From: Streptomyces olindensis
GTDB taxonomy: Bacteria > Actinomycetota > Actinomycetes > Streptomycetales > Streptomycetaceae
Direction of reading: 5' to 3'
Assembly (NCBI GenBank): GCA_000696115.1
Contig: JJOH01000036.1
Span: 1-47,792 of the forward strand
DNA: 47,792 nucleotides
Numbering within the stretch: position 1 is the stretch's first letter; each line of letters opens with the position of its first letter. Of the stretch, positions 16,955 to 24,824 are shown one piece after another. The translations under genes were made by a program, and so were the position numbers. The notes beneath the pieces were generated by a model. That model ran no database searches. It worked only from the letters and a program-made list of their open reading frames with translations, and was not told the origin of the DNA.

Positions 16955-18121
16955 TCACAGCACCCCGCCCGCCTCGTCCTGGAACGCGTCCGTCCAGTAG
17001 TGGCGGCCCGAGCTGCCCGCCGCGACGCCCGTCGGGTCGACCGCCGACAGGACCTGGAGCATCGTCATGGCCAGCTGGTCGTAGGTGTCGGTCGTCAGCT
17101 CGTGGGCCGACTGCTCGTCGATCGCGCGCTCGCGGTGCAGGAGCCAGAGTGTGAAGGCGAGCGTCGACACGTCCGTGTTCAGGGGGTACAGCGCCGCCTC
17201 GGGCTCGCTCCAGTTCAGGACCGCGCCCGTCGCGCCGTCGACGACCAGGCTGTTGTCCTCGACCAGGTGGCCGAGGCGTATCAGACGGTCGGCCCCGGCG
17301 GGGAGGTGCGCCGGAGTGTCCGCGTCGGCGTGGAACTCGGCGAGCGTGGCCAGCGGGACGTCCGTGTCCAGGGAGAAGACGTGGGCGTCCTCCGGGAGGC
17401 CCACCTCGCGCAGGAAGCGGCGGGTCGGCTCGTGCGTGAGCGTGGCCGGGAAGTCGACGTCCTCGAAGCGCGCCACCTCGCGGGGGCCGAACTCCTGGTC
17501 CAGCAGGCGGTGCGGGAGGTCCAGGGAGAGGCCGGAGGCGCCGCCGCGGCCCGCGACCAGGGACAGGGGGCGGATCAGGGCCGCCATCTTCCAGAACGGG
17601 GCCGGCTCGCCGTCCGCGCCGTCCCGGAAGACCGCCAGGAGGTGCTGGGACGCCTCCGCCACCGCCTTCGGGCCGTAGCGGCCGGCGTAGGAGGCGAACT
17701 GGCCGCGCAGCCCCGCCAGTTCGTCCGTCGCCTCCGCGAAGCGGACCAGTGTCCGCAGGGAGGGGGCCAGGGGGCGGCGGTCCATGAGGTCGGGCCGGTC
17801 GTGCAGGAGGTGCGTCGTCGAGACCTCGCCCGTCGCGCCGTCCAGCAGGACCGATTCGGTCTCCAGGCCCGCGGGGCCGAGGAGTCCGCCTATCACCAGC
17901 TGCTCGCGCAGCTCGGCCGAGAGCCGGTCCTCCGGGTCGCCCGTCGAGTCCGCCACCGTGCGCAGGCCCTCCCGGCGCAGCTCGGCGAAGCTCAGCACGC
18001 AGCTGTCGGACGGCAGTCCGGGGCCGGTCAGCCAGTGGCGCGTCGACGCGTGCGTCACCCACGGGTCCAGTTCGGCCTCGGTCAGGGTGATCACCGGGGC
18101 ACCGGCGTCGGTCGTACTCAT
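16955..18121 (-). CDS. SUKH-4 type immunity-like protein with two repeat domains
   Basis: A 388-residue protein made of two similar halves. The first (about 30-190) has LPSDSCVLSF, LVIGGLL and VLLDGATGEV; the second (about 225-375) has LPEDAHVFSLD, LIRLGHLVEDNSLVVDGATGAVLNW. These are the marks of SUKH-4, a SMI1/KNR4-related fold found in immunity proteins of polymorphic toxin systems and in Streptomyces signalling clusters. No toxin gene sits next to it, so it may be an orphan immunity or scaffold protein. The ATG at 18121 gives a soluble product without signal peptide. It converges with the MerR gene. Its promoter must lie in the 170 bp before the kinase gene's end. Confidence 0.8.
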   Translation of the reverse strand: MSTTDAGAPVITLTEAELDPWVTHASTRHWLTGPGLPSDSCVLSFAELRREGLRTVADSTGDPEDRLSAELREQLVIGGLLGPAGLETESVLLDGATGEVSTTHLLHDRPDLMDRRPLAPSLRTLVRFAEATDELAGLRGQFASYAGRYGPKAVAEASQHLLAVFRDGADGEPAPFWKMAALIRPLSLVAGRGGASGLSLDLPHRLLDQEFGPREVARFEDVDFPATLTHEPTRRFLREVGLPEDAHVFSLDTDVPLATLAEFHADADTPAHLPAGADRLIRLGHLVEDNSLVVDGATGAVLNWSEPEAALYPLNTDVSTLAFTLWLLHRERAIDEQSAHELTTDTYDQLAMTMLQVLSAVDPTGVAAGSSGRHYWTDAFQDEAGGVL

Positions 18122-18291
18122 GGGCTCCCCCGCATGTGCTTGCTCACCATCCCCTGGCGGAGCACGGCAGACCGCCCGGCCAGGCCCGGCAGCCGTCCCC
18201 CACTGCCCAGAACACTACGCCCCACCACTGACAACGCCCCGGAACAGCGACGCGTGCCCAGCGAGCACAACGCGTCCGTCTCCCATGACGC

Positions 18292-18831
18292 TCAGACGAC
18301 CCTGGCGCGTTCCCTTCCCGCCAGAATCGCCTCGACCGTCTGCCCCACCGTCAGCTCCGAGGTGTCCAGCCACAGTCCGATCCGCGGGGTCCGCGCGCGC
18401 AGCTCCTCGTCCAGCGCCCCGACCGTCCAGCCGCCGCCGTAGCCCGTCTTCTGCCGTTCCGCCTCCCGCGCGGCCACCGCCTCGGGGCGCGGCGCGAGGA
18501 CGACCACGTACAGCGGGCGGGTGCGCACCAGGCCGGTGTACGTCCCCAAGTCCTCGCCGAGCACCACGTCCTGGACGACCGCCGTGAAGCCGGCCTCGGC
18601 GTACGCGTCGGCCGTCGCCGCCGACAGCCGGTACCGCAGGAGCAGTTGTGCCCGCGCCTCGCCGTCCGCGCCGGGGAGGTACTCCTCCCGGCCCGTGACG
18701 ATCATGCGCCGGAACACGTCCCCGCGGACGTGCGCGGCCCTCGGCAGTGTCTGCGCCAGCGCCTGCGCGACCGTCGACTTGCCGGCCGCCATGACGCCGG
18801 TGACCAGGACGACCCCGCTCGCGAGGGGCAT
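18292..18831 (-). CDS. Small P-loop kinase, chloramphenicol-phosphotransferase-like
   Basis: A 179-residue P-loop NTPase. Walker A is TGVMAAGKST (residues 11-20), followed by HVRGDVFRRM, an acceptor-side Asp typical of small-molecule kinases, and the late RxxxR-type segment PRPEAVAAREAERQKT seen in chloramphenicol 3-O-phosphotransferase-like and gluconate-kinase-like proteins. The substrate is unknown. Its ATG overlaps the stop of the Mo subunit gene (TGATG), so it is translated as the last gene of the oxidoreductase operon, unusual company for such a kinase. It may phosphorylate a substrate or product of that enzyme, but this is a guess. Confidence 0.82.
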   Translation of the reverse strand: MPLASGVVLVTGVMAAGKSTVAQALAQTLPRAAHVRGDVFRRMIVTGREEYLPGADGEARAQLLLRYRLSAATADAYAEAGFTAVVQDVVLGEDLGTYTGLVRTRPLYVVVLAPRPEAVAAREAERQKTGYGGGWTVGALDEELRARTPRIGLWLDTSELTVGQTVEAILAGRERARVV

Positions 18832-21140
18832 CAGGAGCGGTCCGTGACCACCGCGGCCTGCGGACGGATCGGCAGCCGGTTCACGGGGCGGCCCGTCGCG
18901 GCCCGGACGGCGGACGCGATGGCCGCCGGGGACGCCACGACCGGCACCGCGCTGACCGCCTTCGCCCCGAACGGCGCGACCACGTCCCGTTCCTCGACCA
19001 GCCGGACGATGCGGATGTCGGGCGCGTCGAGGGCGGTCGGGAGGGCGTATCCGGTGAGGTCCGGGTGGCGGATCAGGCCGCGTGGCGTGCGGAGGTTCTC
19101 GGTGAGCGCGATGCCCACGCCCTGGGTCACGCCCGCCTCGATCCGGGCGGCCAGCTGGGCCGGGTTCAGCACCCGGCCCACGTCCTGGGCGACGGCCAGT
19201 TCCACGACCCGTACGGAGCCGAGCTCGATGTCGACGTCCACCACCGCGCGGATCGCGCAGAAGGCCATGCCCACGAAGGCGTCGCCCTGGCCGGCCTCGT
19301 TCAGCGGCTCGGTGGGGTGCGGGCGGCACTGGGCGGTGGCCCACAGTTCCTTGCCGTCCATCGCCTCGGTGACGGTCGTCGAGAGGACCCCGTCGTACGA
19401 CGTGATCTTGCCGTCGGTGATCTGGAGCAGCTCCGTCGACATGCCGAACTTGTGCGCGAGCGGCTGGAGGAGCTGGGTGCGGACCATCTTGGCCGCGCGC
19501 TCCACCGCACCGCCCGACACCCAGGTGTGCCGGCCGCGGCAGCCCGCGCCCGCGGGGGGCTGGTCGGTGTCGACGGGCGCCACGTGCACCTCGTCGATGC
19601 CGAGGGTCTCCTGGACGATCTGCCGGGCCAGCGTCGTGAAGCCCTGGCCGGTCTCGACGGCCGCGCACAGCACCGTCGCGACGCCGTCGTGGACCTTCAC
19701 GGTCGCCGTGGAGACCTCGTCCGCGCCCTCGGCGCCGAGCATGTGCACCATGCCCACGCCGTAGCCCACGCCCCGGCGCACCGCGCCCGGTTCGCCCGCA
19801 CCCTCGGGGCCGCCGGGCAGCAGCCACTCGTCCTCGGGGGTGTCCTTCGGGAGGGGCGGCAGGTCGACGTCGCGTACGGCCTGGAGCAGTTCGGCGACCG
19901 GGGCCGGGCAGGTCACGGTCTGGCCGGTGGGGAGCACGTCGCCCGTCGCCATGGCGTTGCGCAGCCGCACCTCGGCCGGGTCGAGGCCGAGTTTCTTGGC
20001 GATCTTGTCCATCTGCGCCTCGTAGGCGGCGCAGACCTGCATGGCCCCCTCGCCGCGTACGTGGCCGGACGGGGGGTTGTTGGTGCGGACGGCCCAGCCC
20101 TCGATGAAGGCGTTCGGGACGACGTACGGGCCGCAGGCGAAGGCGACGGCGGCGGCGAGGGCGTCGGCGGAGGTGTCGGCGTAGGCGCCCGCGTCGAGCA
20201 GGATCTGCGCCTCGACCTTGACGAGTCTGCCCTCGGCGTCGGCGTGGTGCCGGTAGCGCAGGAGGGTGGGGTGCCGGTGGGCGTGCCCGAGGAAGGACTC
20301 CTCGCGCGTGGCGGTGAGTTTCACCGGGCAGCCGGTGCGCAGCGCCAGCAGGCCGAGGGGCAGCTGGAAGCCCTGATCCTCGCGGTCGGCGGTGGCGCCG
20401 GGGACGCCGGTGACGACGACCTTGACGCGCTCGGGCTCCAGGCCGAAGGTGGCGGCGGCCGCGTCGCGGTCGGCGTGCGGGTCGGTGGAGGCGAGGTACA
20501 GCTCCACGCCGCCGTCCGGGCGCGGTACGGCGAGGCCCGCCTCGGCGCCGATGGGCGCGGGGTCCTGGCGGCCGATGCGGTACAGCCCCTCGACGACGAT
20601 CTCGCCGGCCGCCTCCGGGTCGCCGTGGCGCAGCGGGATGTGCCGGATCAGGTTGCCGTCGGGGTGCAGCGGCTCGGCCTCGAAGGCCTGCTCCGGGTCG
20701 GTCACCGGGTCGAGCACCTCGTACTCGACGATGACGGCGGCCGCCGCCATGCGCGCGGTGTCGGGGTGGTCGGCGGCGACGGCCGCGATGGGCTCGCCGT
20801 GGTGGCGCACCACCTCGGAGGCGAAGACCGGGCGGTCGGCCTTGCCGCGGCCGTGCAGCGGAGCGCCGGGGACGTCCTCATGGGTGACGACGGCGCGGAC
20901 GCCCGGCATCTCGCGCGCGTGGGTGGTGTCGATGGACACGATGCGCGCGTGCGGGTGCGGTGAGCGCAGCACGGCCGCCCACAGCAGGCCCTCGGCCCAC
21001 AGGTCGGCGGCGTACGGGAAGGTGCCCTCCGTCTTGGCGCGGGCCTCGGCGGCCGGGAGGGAGGCGCCGAGGCCGTGCGGCAGCGGTTCTGGGGCGGGGG
21101 CGGCCTCCGCGGCCTGCGCGGTGGCTGCTTCGTTGCTCAC
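18831..21140 (-). CDS. Xanthine-dehydrogenase-family Mo subunit, with altered active-site motifs
   Basis: A 769-residue molybdopterin-binding subunit of the xanthine dehydrogenase/aldehyde oxidase family. The a/b-hammerhead domain (PGVRAVVTHEDVPG), the first Mo-binding domain (KLTATREESFLGHAHRHP) and the second (AVETGQGFTTLARQIVQETLG, then VDTDQPPAGAGCRGRHTWVSGGAVERAA) are recognisable. However, the usual GGGFGGK loop reads TGVPGAT, and the usual GAKGxGEP motif with the catalytic Glu reads GAKAVSAVP near the C-terminus, so the base of the hydroxylation reaction appears to be missing. It may work on an unusual substrate, be an inactive partner, or use another residue. The start GTG at 21140 overlaps the Fe-S gene's stop (GTGA). 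Confidence 0.85.
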   Translation of the reverse strand: MSNEAATAQAAEAAPAPEPLPHGLGASLPAAEARAKTEGTFPYAADLWAEGLLWAAVLRSPHPHARIVSIDTTHAREMPGVRAVVTHEDVPGAPLHGRGKADRPVFASEVVRHHGEPIAAVAADHPDTARMAAAAVIVEYEVLDPVTDPEQAFEAEPLHPDGNLIRHIPLRHGDPEAAGEIVVEGLYRIGRQDPAPIGAEAGLAVPRPDGGVELYLASTDPHADRDAAAATFGLEPERVKVVVTGVPGATADREDQGFQLPLGLLALRTGCPVKLTATREESFLGHAHRHPTLLRYRHHADAEGRLVKVEAQILLDAGAYADTSADALAAAVAFACGPYVVPNAFIEGWAVRTNNPPSGHVRGEGAMQVCAAYEAQMDKIAKKLGLDPAEVRLRNAMATGDVLPTGQTVTCPAPVAELLQAVRDVDLPPLPKDTPEDEWLLPGGPEGAGEPGAVRRGVGYGVGMVHMLGAEGADEVSTATVKVHDGVATVLCAAVETGQGFTTLARQIVQETLGIDEVHVAPVDTDQPPAGAGCRGRHTWVSGGAVERAAKMVRTQLLQPLAHKFGMSTELLQITDGKITSYDGVLSTTVTEAMDGKELWATAQCRPHPTEPLNEAGQGDAFVGMAFCAIRAVVDVDIELGSVRVVELAVAQDVGRVLNPAQLAARIEAGVTQGVGIALTENLRTPRGLIRHPDLTGYALPTALDAPDIRIVRLVEERDVVAPFGAKAVSAVPVVASPAAIASAVRAATGRPVNRLPIRPQAAVVTDRS

Positions 21141-23674
21141 GCCTGGCCTCCGTCCTGGCCGTAGGGCTGGTCATGCGGTTCCGGGGAGTGCGGTTCGGGT
21201 TCGTGCGGTTCCGGGGCCACCCCGAACGCCGACGCGTTCACGCCACCGGCGCCCGGGCCCGCCTGGTGCGGGATCCGGGGCTCGTCGCCGTCGCCCTCAC
21301 CCGGGGCGGCATGCGCCTCGCGCTCGGCGACGACCTCCTTGACGGCGTCCACCACGCCCCGGTAGCCGGAGCAGCGGCACAGGTTGCCGCACAGGGCCTG
21401 GCGGGTCTCCAGCTCGGTGGGGGCCGGGTTGCCCTCCAGCAGGTCGTGCACGGTCATCGCCATGCCCGGGACGCAGAAGCCGCACTGCACGGCGCCGCAG
21501 CGCGCGAGCGCCCGCTGCACGTCCGAGGGCTGCCCATCCTCGGCCAGGCCCTCCACGGTACGGACCTCGCTGCCGGCGGCGGTCACGGCCGGGACCAGGC
21601 AGGACGCGACGAGGCGCCCGTCGACCTGGACGTTGCACGCCCCGCACTCGCCCTGCGAGCAGCCGTCCTTGGCACCGGCGAGCCCGAGCCGCTCCCGCAG
21701 CACGTACAGCAGGGACTCGCCGATCCACGCGTCGGTGACGGGGCGGTCGGTGCCGTTGACCCGCAGGACGTAGGAGGCGAGGGGGTGCTCCTCCTGCGGG
21801 GTCGTGGACGGTGTGTCCTGTGGGGCGGCGGAGGGGTCGTCCGGAGTGTCCGCCGCGTCGTGCGGGGCGGCGGCAGGCTCCTCCGGCGCCGGGTCGTCGG
21901 GCGCCTCGCCGTCGGCGCCCGGGGCGTCGGCGGCCTCCGGTCCGGCCTCCGCGTCCGCCATGGCCGGGAGGGGCCCGGCGGACGGCTCGGCGGGGCCGTC
22001 AGCGCCCTCCGCGGCCCCTGGGGCGCCCTCGGCGGACTCACCGGGCCCGGGAGCGGACTGTGAGGCCTCCTGAGCGCCCTGGGCGGGCCCGACGGCCTCC
22101 GCGTCCGCCGAGTCCGCCGCGTCCGCCTCGGGAGAGGGCGCGGTCTCCTCGGGGAGCTCCCCGGGGTGCTCGGCGTACGGCTGCTCGGCGCCGTGACCGG
22201 CGGGAGCGGCGGGAGCGGGTCGGTCGGGGGCGTGCGCGTCGGGCCCGGCGTAGTCCGGGTAGTCCTCCGGAGCGTGTGCGCCCGCCTGGTCCGGCCCGTG
22301 GCCGGGGACACCTGTCTGGTCCGGCCCGTGGCCGGGGGCGCCCGTCTGCTCCGGGTCGTGGCCGGTGAAGTGGGAGGGCTCCGCACCGTGGCCGGTGAAG
22401 TGGCGGGGCTCCGAAGGGTGGTCGGCGAAGCCGGCGTCCTCCGGGGCGTGGTCGGGGAAGCCGGACGGCTCCGGCCCCTGTCCGACGGCACCCGCGCGTC
22501 CCGACCCGTCGGCGTACCTCGAGGGCTCCGAGGCGGGGTCGGTGAAGCCCGGGGATTCCGCCCCGGGGTCGGCGTAGCGGGACGGCTCCGGCGCGTGTCC
22601 TGTCGCCGACGGTTCGGCGGCGTGGCCGGGTCCGGTGGGCTCCCCCGGGGCGTGACCGGCCGTCGGCTGCCCGGGCACGAACTCGCCGGGGCCCGCCTCG
22701 GGCAGATGGCCACCGTGGGCCGGGTCCGCCTCGGGCGGCAGGTGGCCGCCGTGCGTCGCTTCCTGGTCCGGGGCTGCGTATCCGGAGGCCGGCCCGGGTG
22801 CTCCCGGCTGCCCGTGCCCCTGTGCCTCCATGGGCCCGGGCCCGTGGCCATGGTCCTGGTCGTGCCCGTGGCCCTGCTCGGGCGCGTGCCCGTGCCCCTG
22901 GTCGTACCCCCGGCCCTGCTCGGCGCCGTGCGGGTAACCCGCGCCGGGCTGGTCCTGCCCGGCGGCCTCCTGTGGGGTCTGCCGGTCCCACGGCTGCCCG
23001 GCCGCCTGGGTCGCCCACGGTGCGGGCGCGCCGCCGGGGAGCGTGGCCGGTGGGATGCCGCCCCACTGCTCGACCAGGGAGGACGTGGTGAACTCGCCCG
23101 ACTCGTCCGGGAGGTCTCCCCCGGCGACGGGGATGGACCACTGCCCGGTGACGTCATGGCCGGGTGCGGCCTCGGTCGCCGTGGCGTCCTCGAAGTTCCA
23201 CTGCCCGGTGGTGCCCGGGTTGTACGTGAAGCGGTCGTTCCCGCCGTGCGGCCGCGGCCCCGCGTCGGTGCCGTACGGCGTACCGGAGCCGTAGGGCGCG
23301 CCGGAGCCGTAGGCCGTCTCGGAGCCGTAGGGCTGCTCCCCCGCGTCCTGCCCCTGCTGGTGCGCCGCGCGGGGGTCGTGCAGGTCGTGCGGGTCGTGCC
23401 ACTGGGCGCCGTCGACCGGCGCGCCGGGCACCGGCCACGCGCCCGTGGCGGCCGGGTCGGTGCCGGCGGTCGTCGCGGGGCTGACCGTTATCTGCGGCGG
23501 TACGTAGCCGTGGCCGGGCGCGGCGAGGGGACTGTCGGCGGCCAGCAGGGCGTCGACGCCCCCCTCGGGCAGTTCGACGAAGGCGGTGGCGCCGTCGTCG
23601 TACTCGCCCTGGGGCAGCGGGTCCCAGCGGCTCCCGCCCCGGGGCGTGCCCTCTCCGTGCTGGTCGTCGGTCAC
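21137..23674 (-). CDS. 2Fe-2S subunit with a very long low-complexity N-terminal region
   Basis: An 845-residue protein. Only the last 220 residues (from about 626, LASYVLRVNGTDRP) form the usual small subunit: plant-type 2Fe-2S ligands CSQGECGAC plus SCLVPA, then the second cluster domain with QCGFCVPGM and CRCSGYRG. This normally makes a 150-180 residue protein. The preceding 625 residues are Gly/Pro/His/Glu-rich and disordered in character, with a His-rich part (GHGHAPEQGHGHDQDHGHGP) and seven tandem 10-residue units. The GTG start at 23674 overlaps the FAD subunit stop (GTGA), and the frame stays open throughout, which supports the long form. The tail after the clusters is also rich in PEPHxPEPH. 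It carries electrons from the Mo site to the FAD subunit. Confidence 0.83.
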   Translation of the reverse strand: MTDDQHGEGTPRGGSRWDPLPQGEYDDGATAFVELPEGGVDALLAADSPLAAPGHGYVPPQITVSPATTAGTDPAATGAWPVPGAPVDGAQWHDPHDLHDPRAAHQQGQDAGEQPYGSETAYGSGAPYGSGTPYGTDAGPRPHGGNDRFTYNPGTTGQWNFEDATATEAAPGHDVTGQWSIPVAGGDLPDESGEFTTSSLVEQWGGIPPATLPGGAPAPWATQAAGQPWDRQTPQEAAGQDQPGAGYPHGAEQGRGYDQGHGHAPEQGHGHDQDHGHGPGPMEAQGHGQPGAPGPASGYAAPDQEATHGGHLPPEADPAHGGHLPEAGPGEFVPGQPTAGHAPGEPTGPGHAAEPSATGHAPEPSRYADPGAESPGFTDPASEPSRYADGSGRAGAVGQGPEPSGFPDHAPEDAGFADHPSEPRHFTGHGAEPSHFTGHDPEQTGAPGHGPDQTGVPGHGPDQAGAHAPEDYPDYAGPDAHAPDRPAPAAPAGHGAEQPYAEHPGELPEETAPSPEADAADSADAEAVGPAQGAQEASQSAPGPGESAEGAPGAAEGADGPAEPSAGPLPAMADAEAGPEAADAPGADGEAPDDPAPEEPAAAPHDAADTPDDPSAAPQDTPSTTPQEEHPLASYVLRVNGTDRPVTDAWIGESLLYVLRERLGLAGAKDGCSQGECGACNVQVDGRLVASCLVPAVTAAGSEVRTVEGLAEDGQPSDVQRALARCGAVQCGFCVPGMAMTVHDLLEGNPAPTELETRQALCGNLCRCSGYRGVVDAVKEVVAEREAHAAPGEGDGDEPRIPHQAGPGAGGVNASAFGVAPEPHEPEPHSPEPHDQPYGQDGGQA
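22268..22477. repeat. Seven 30-bp tandem units in the 2Fe-2S gene
   Basis: Units start at 22268, 22298, 22328, 22358, 22388, 22418 and 22448. Each encodes ten residues on the minus strand, for example GPDQTGVPGH, GAEPSHFTGH and GPEPSGFPDH, with His at the end of six of the seven units. Sequence has drifted between units but the 30-bp period is exact. Confidence 0.88.
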
Positions 23675-24564
23675 GACAGCGCCCTCCCCAGTGCTCGTCG
23701 GGCCAGCGCGGCGACGGTGCGCCGCAGGTGCAGTACGGCGGGCGGGAGCTGCGGTACGGAGCCGTCCTCGCCCGGGGCCGCGTCGGGGATGCAGGCCGCG
23801 GCGACGTACTCCCCGAAGGCGTTCAGGGCCTCCGGGACGAGCGCGCGGTTGTTGTCCCAGTCGATGAGCCGGCCGACCCACTGCTCGGCCTCCAGGGGCC
23901 GCAGCGGCATCGGCGCTATGGCGCCCACCGCGCAGCGCACGCCCCGGCGCGCGGGGTCCAGGACCAGCGCCACGGACGCGACCGCGCGGCCCGGCCCGGT
24001 GCGGCCGGTCGCCTTGAGGAAGACCTGCGGGGCGTGCAGCAGCGGCACGCGCACGTAGCCGATGAGTTCCCCGGCGCGCAGCATGTCCATCCCGGCGAGC
24101 AGGTGCGACACCGGGATCTCCCGGCGGGCTCCGCCCGGGCCCGCGATGATCAGGGTCGCCTCCAGGGCGGCCAGCACCGGCAGCGCGTCCCCGGTGGGGG
24201 CGGCCGAGGCGATGTTGCCGCCCAGGGTGCCCGCGTTGCGGATGTGCGGCGGGCCCGCGGCGCGCGCGGCGGCGGCGAGCGCCGGGATCAGGGCCGCGAA
24301 GTCGGGGCGGCCCATGCGCGCGTGCGTGAGGCCCGCGCCGAGCAGCGCGTGGCCGTCCTGGTACTGCCAGCCGCGGATCTCGCTGATGCGGCCGAGTCCC
24401 ACGAGCGCGGCGGGCCTGAGCTGCCCGGAGTTGACGGCGGCCATCAGGTCGGTGCCGCCCGCGACGGGCACGGCGGCGGGCACGGCGGTGAGTGCCGCGA
24501 CGGCCTCGTCCAGCGTCGTGGGCAGCGTGACGGCCTGCGCCGCCTGCGGTGCGTGCGTGGTCAA
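23671..24564 (-). CDS. FAD-binding subunit of a Mo hydroxylase
   Basis: A 297-residue subunit of the xanthine dehydrogenase/CO dehydrogenase medium-chain family. FAD-binding motifs are VPVAGGTDLMAAVNSG near residue 40 and RNAGTLGGNIASAAPTGDALPVL near 115, and a CO_deh_flav_C domain ends the protein. It accepts electrons from the 2Fe-2S subunit. The TTG at 24564 was chosen: it is preceded by AAGGGG and fits the family's start (TTHAPQAAQAVTLPTTL); no closer ATG or GTG precedes the FAD domain. It is the first gene of the four-gene operon FAD, 2Fe-2S, Mo, kinase. The 260 bp upstream hold a possible -35 TTGCCA, but no good -10. Confidence 0.87.
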   Translation of the reverse strand: MTTHAPQAAQAVTLPTTLDEAVAALTAVPAAVPVAGGTDLMAAVNSGQLRPAALVGLGRISEIRGWQYQDGHALLGAGLTHARMGRPDFAALIPALAAAARAAGPPHIRNAGTLGGNIASAAPTGDALPVLAALEATLIIAGPGGARREIPVSHLLAGMDMLRAGELIGYVRVPLLHAPQVFLKATGRTGPGRAVASVALVLDPARRGVRCAVGAIAPMPLRPLEAEQWVGRLIDWDNNRALVPEALNAFGEYVAAACIPDAAPGEDGSVPQLPPAVLHLRRTVAALARRALGRALS

Positions 24565-24824
24565 ACCGGCTGCCCCTTCCCGCTGCCCCACCTGGTCCCA
24601 CCTGTGCTGCCGTACGGTACGTGCTGACAGGGCGGACGTGGCAACTCTGGCACATCTTGGCGAGAGCCGAAGACACGGGTCCGCTAGGAGGCATTCGCCC
24701 ACCTCACCGGCGAGATAGTCCGTTTTCGCATGGGTTCGCCAGTGCGCGCCGATTGGCACTTTCGGTGACCCTTGTGCGCTTTTTCCGTGGCCTGTTCGAG
24801 CTGTTCGGTAGCGGCGGCCGGGTG

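Noticed and set aside
13082..18121. Integrated mobile element beside the tRNA-like relic
   Set aside because: No integrase, excisionase, replication or transfer gene and no second copy of the T-arm sequence noticed in the window.
22166..24058. 630-codon plus-strand frame opposite the Fe-S and FAD genes
   Set aside because: No recognisable domain, crosses a gene boundary, and reflects the GC-rich repeat sequence.
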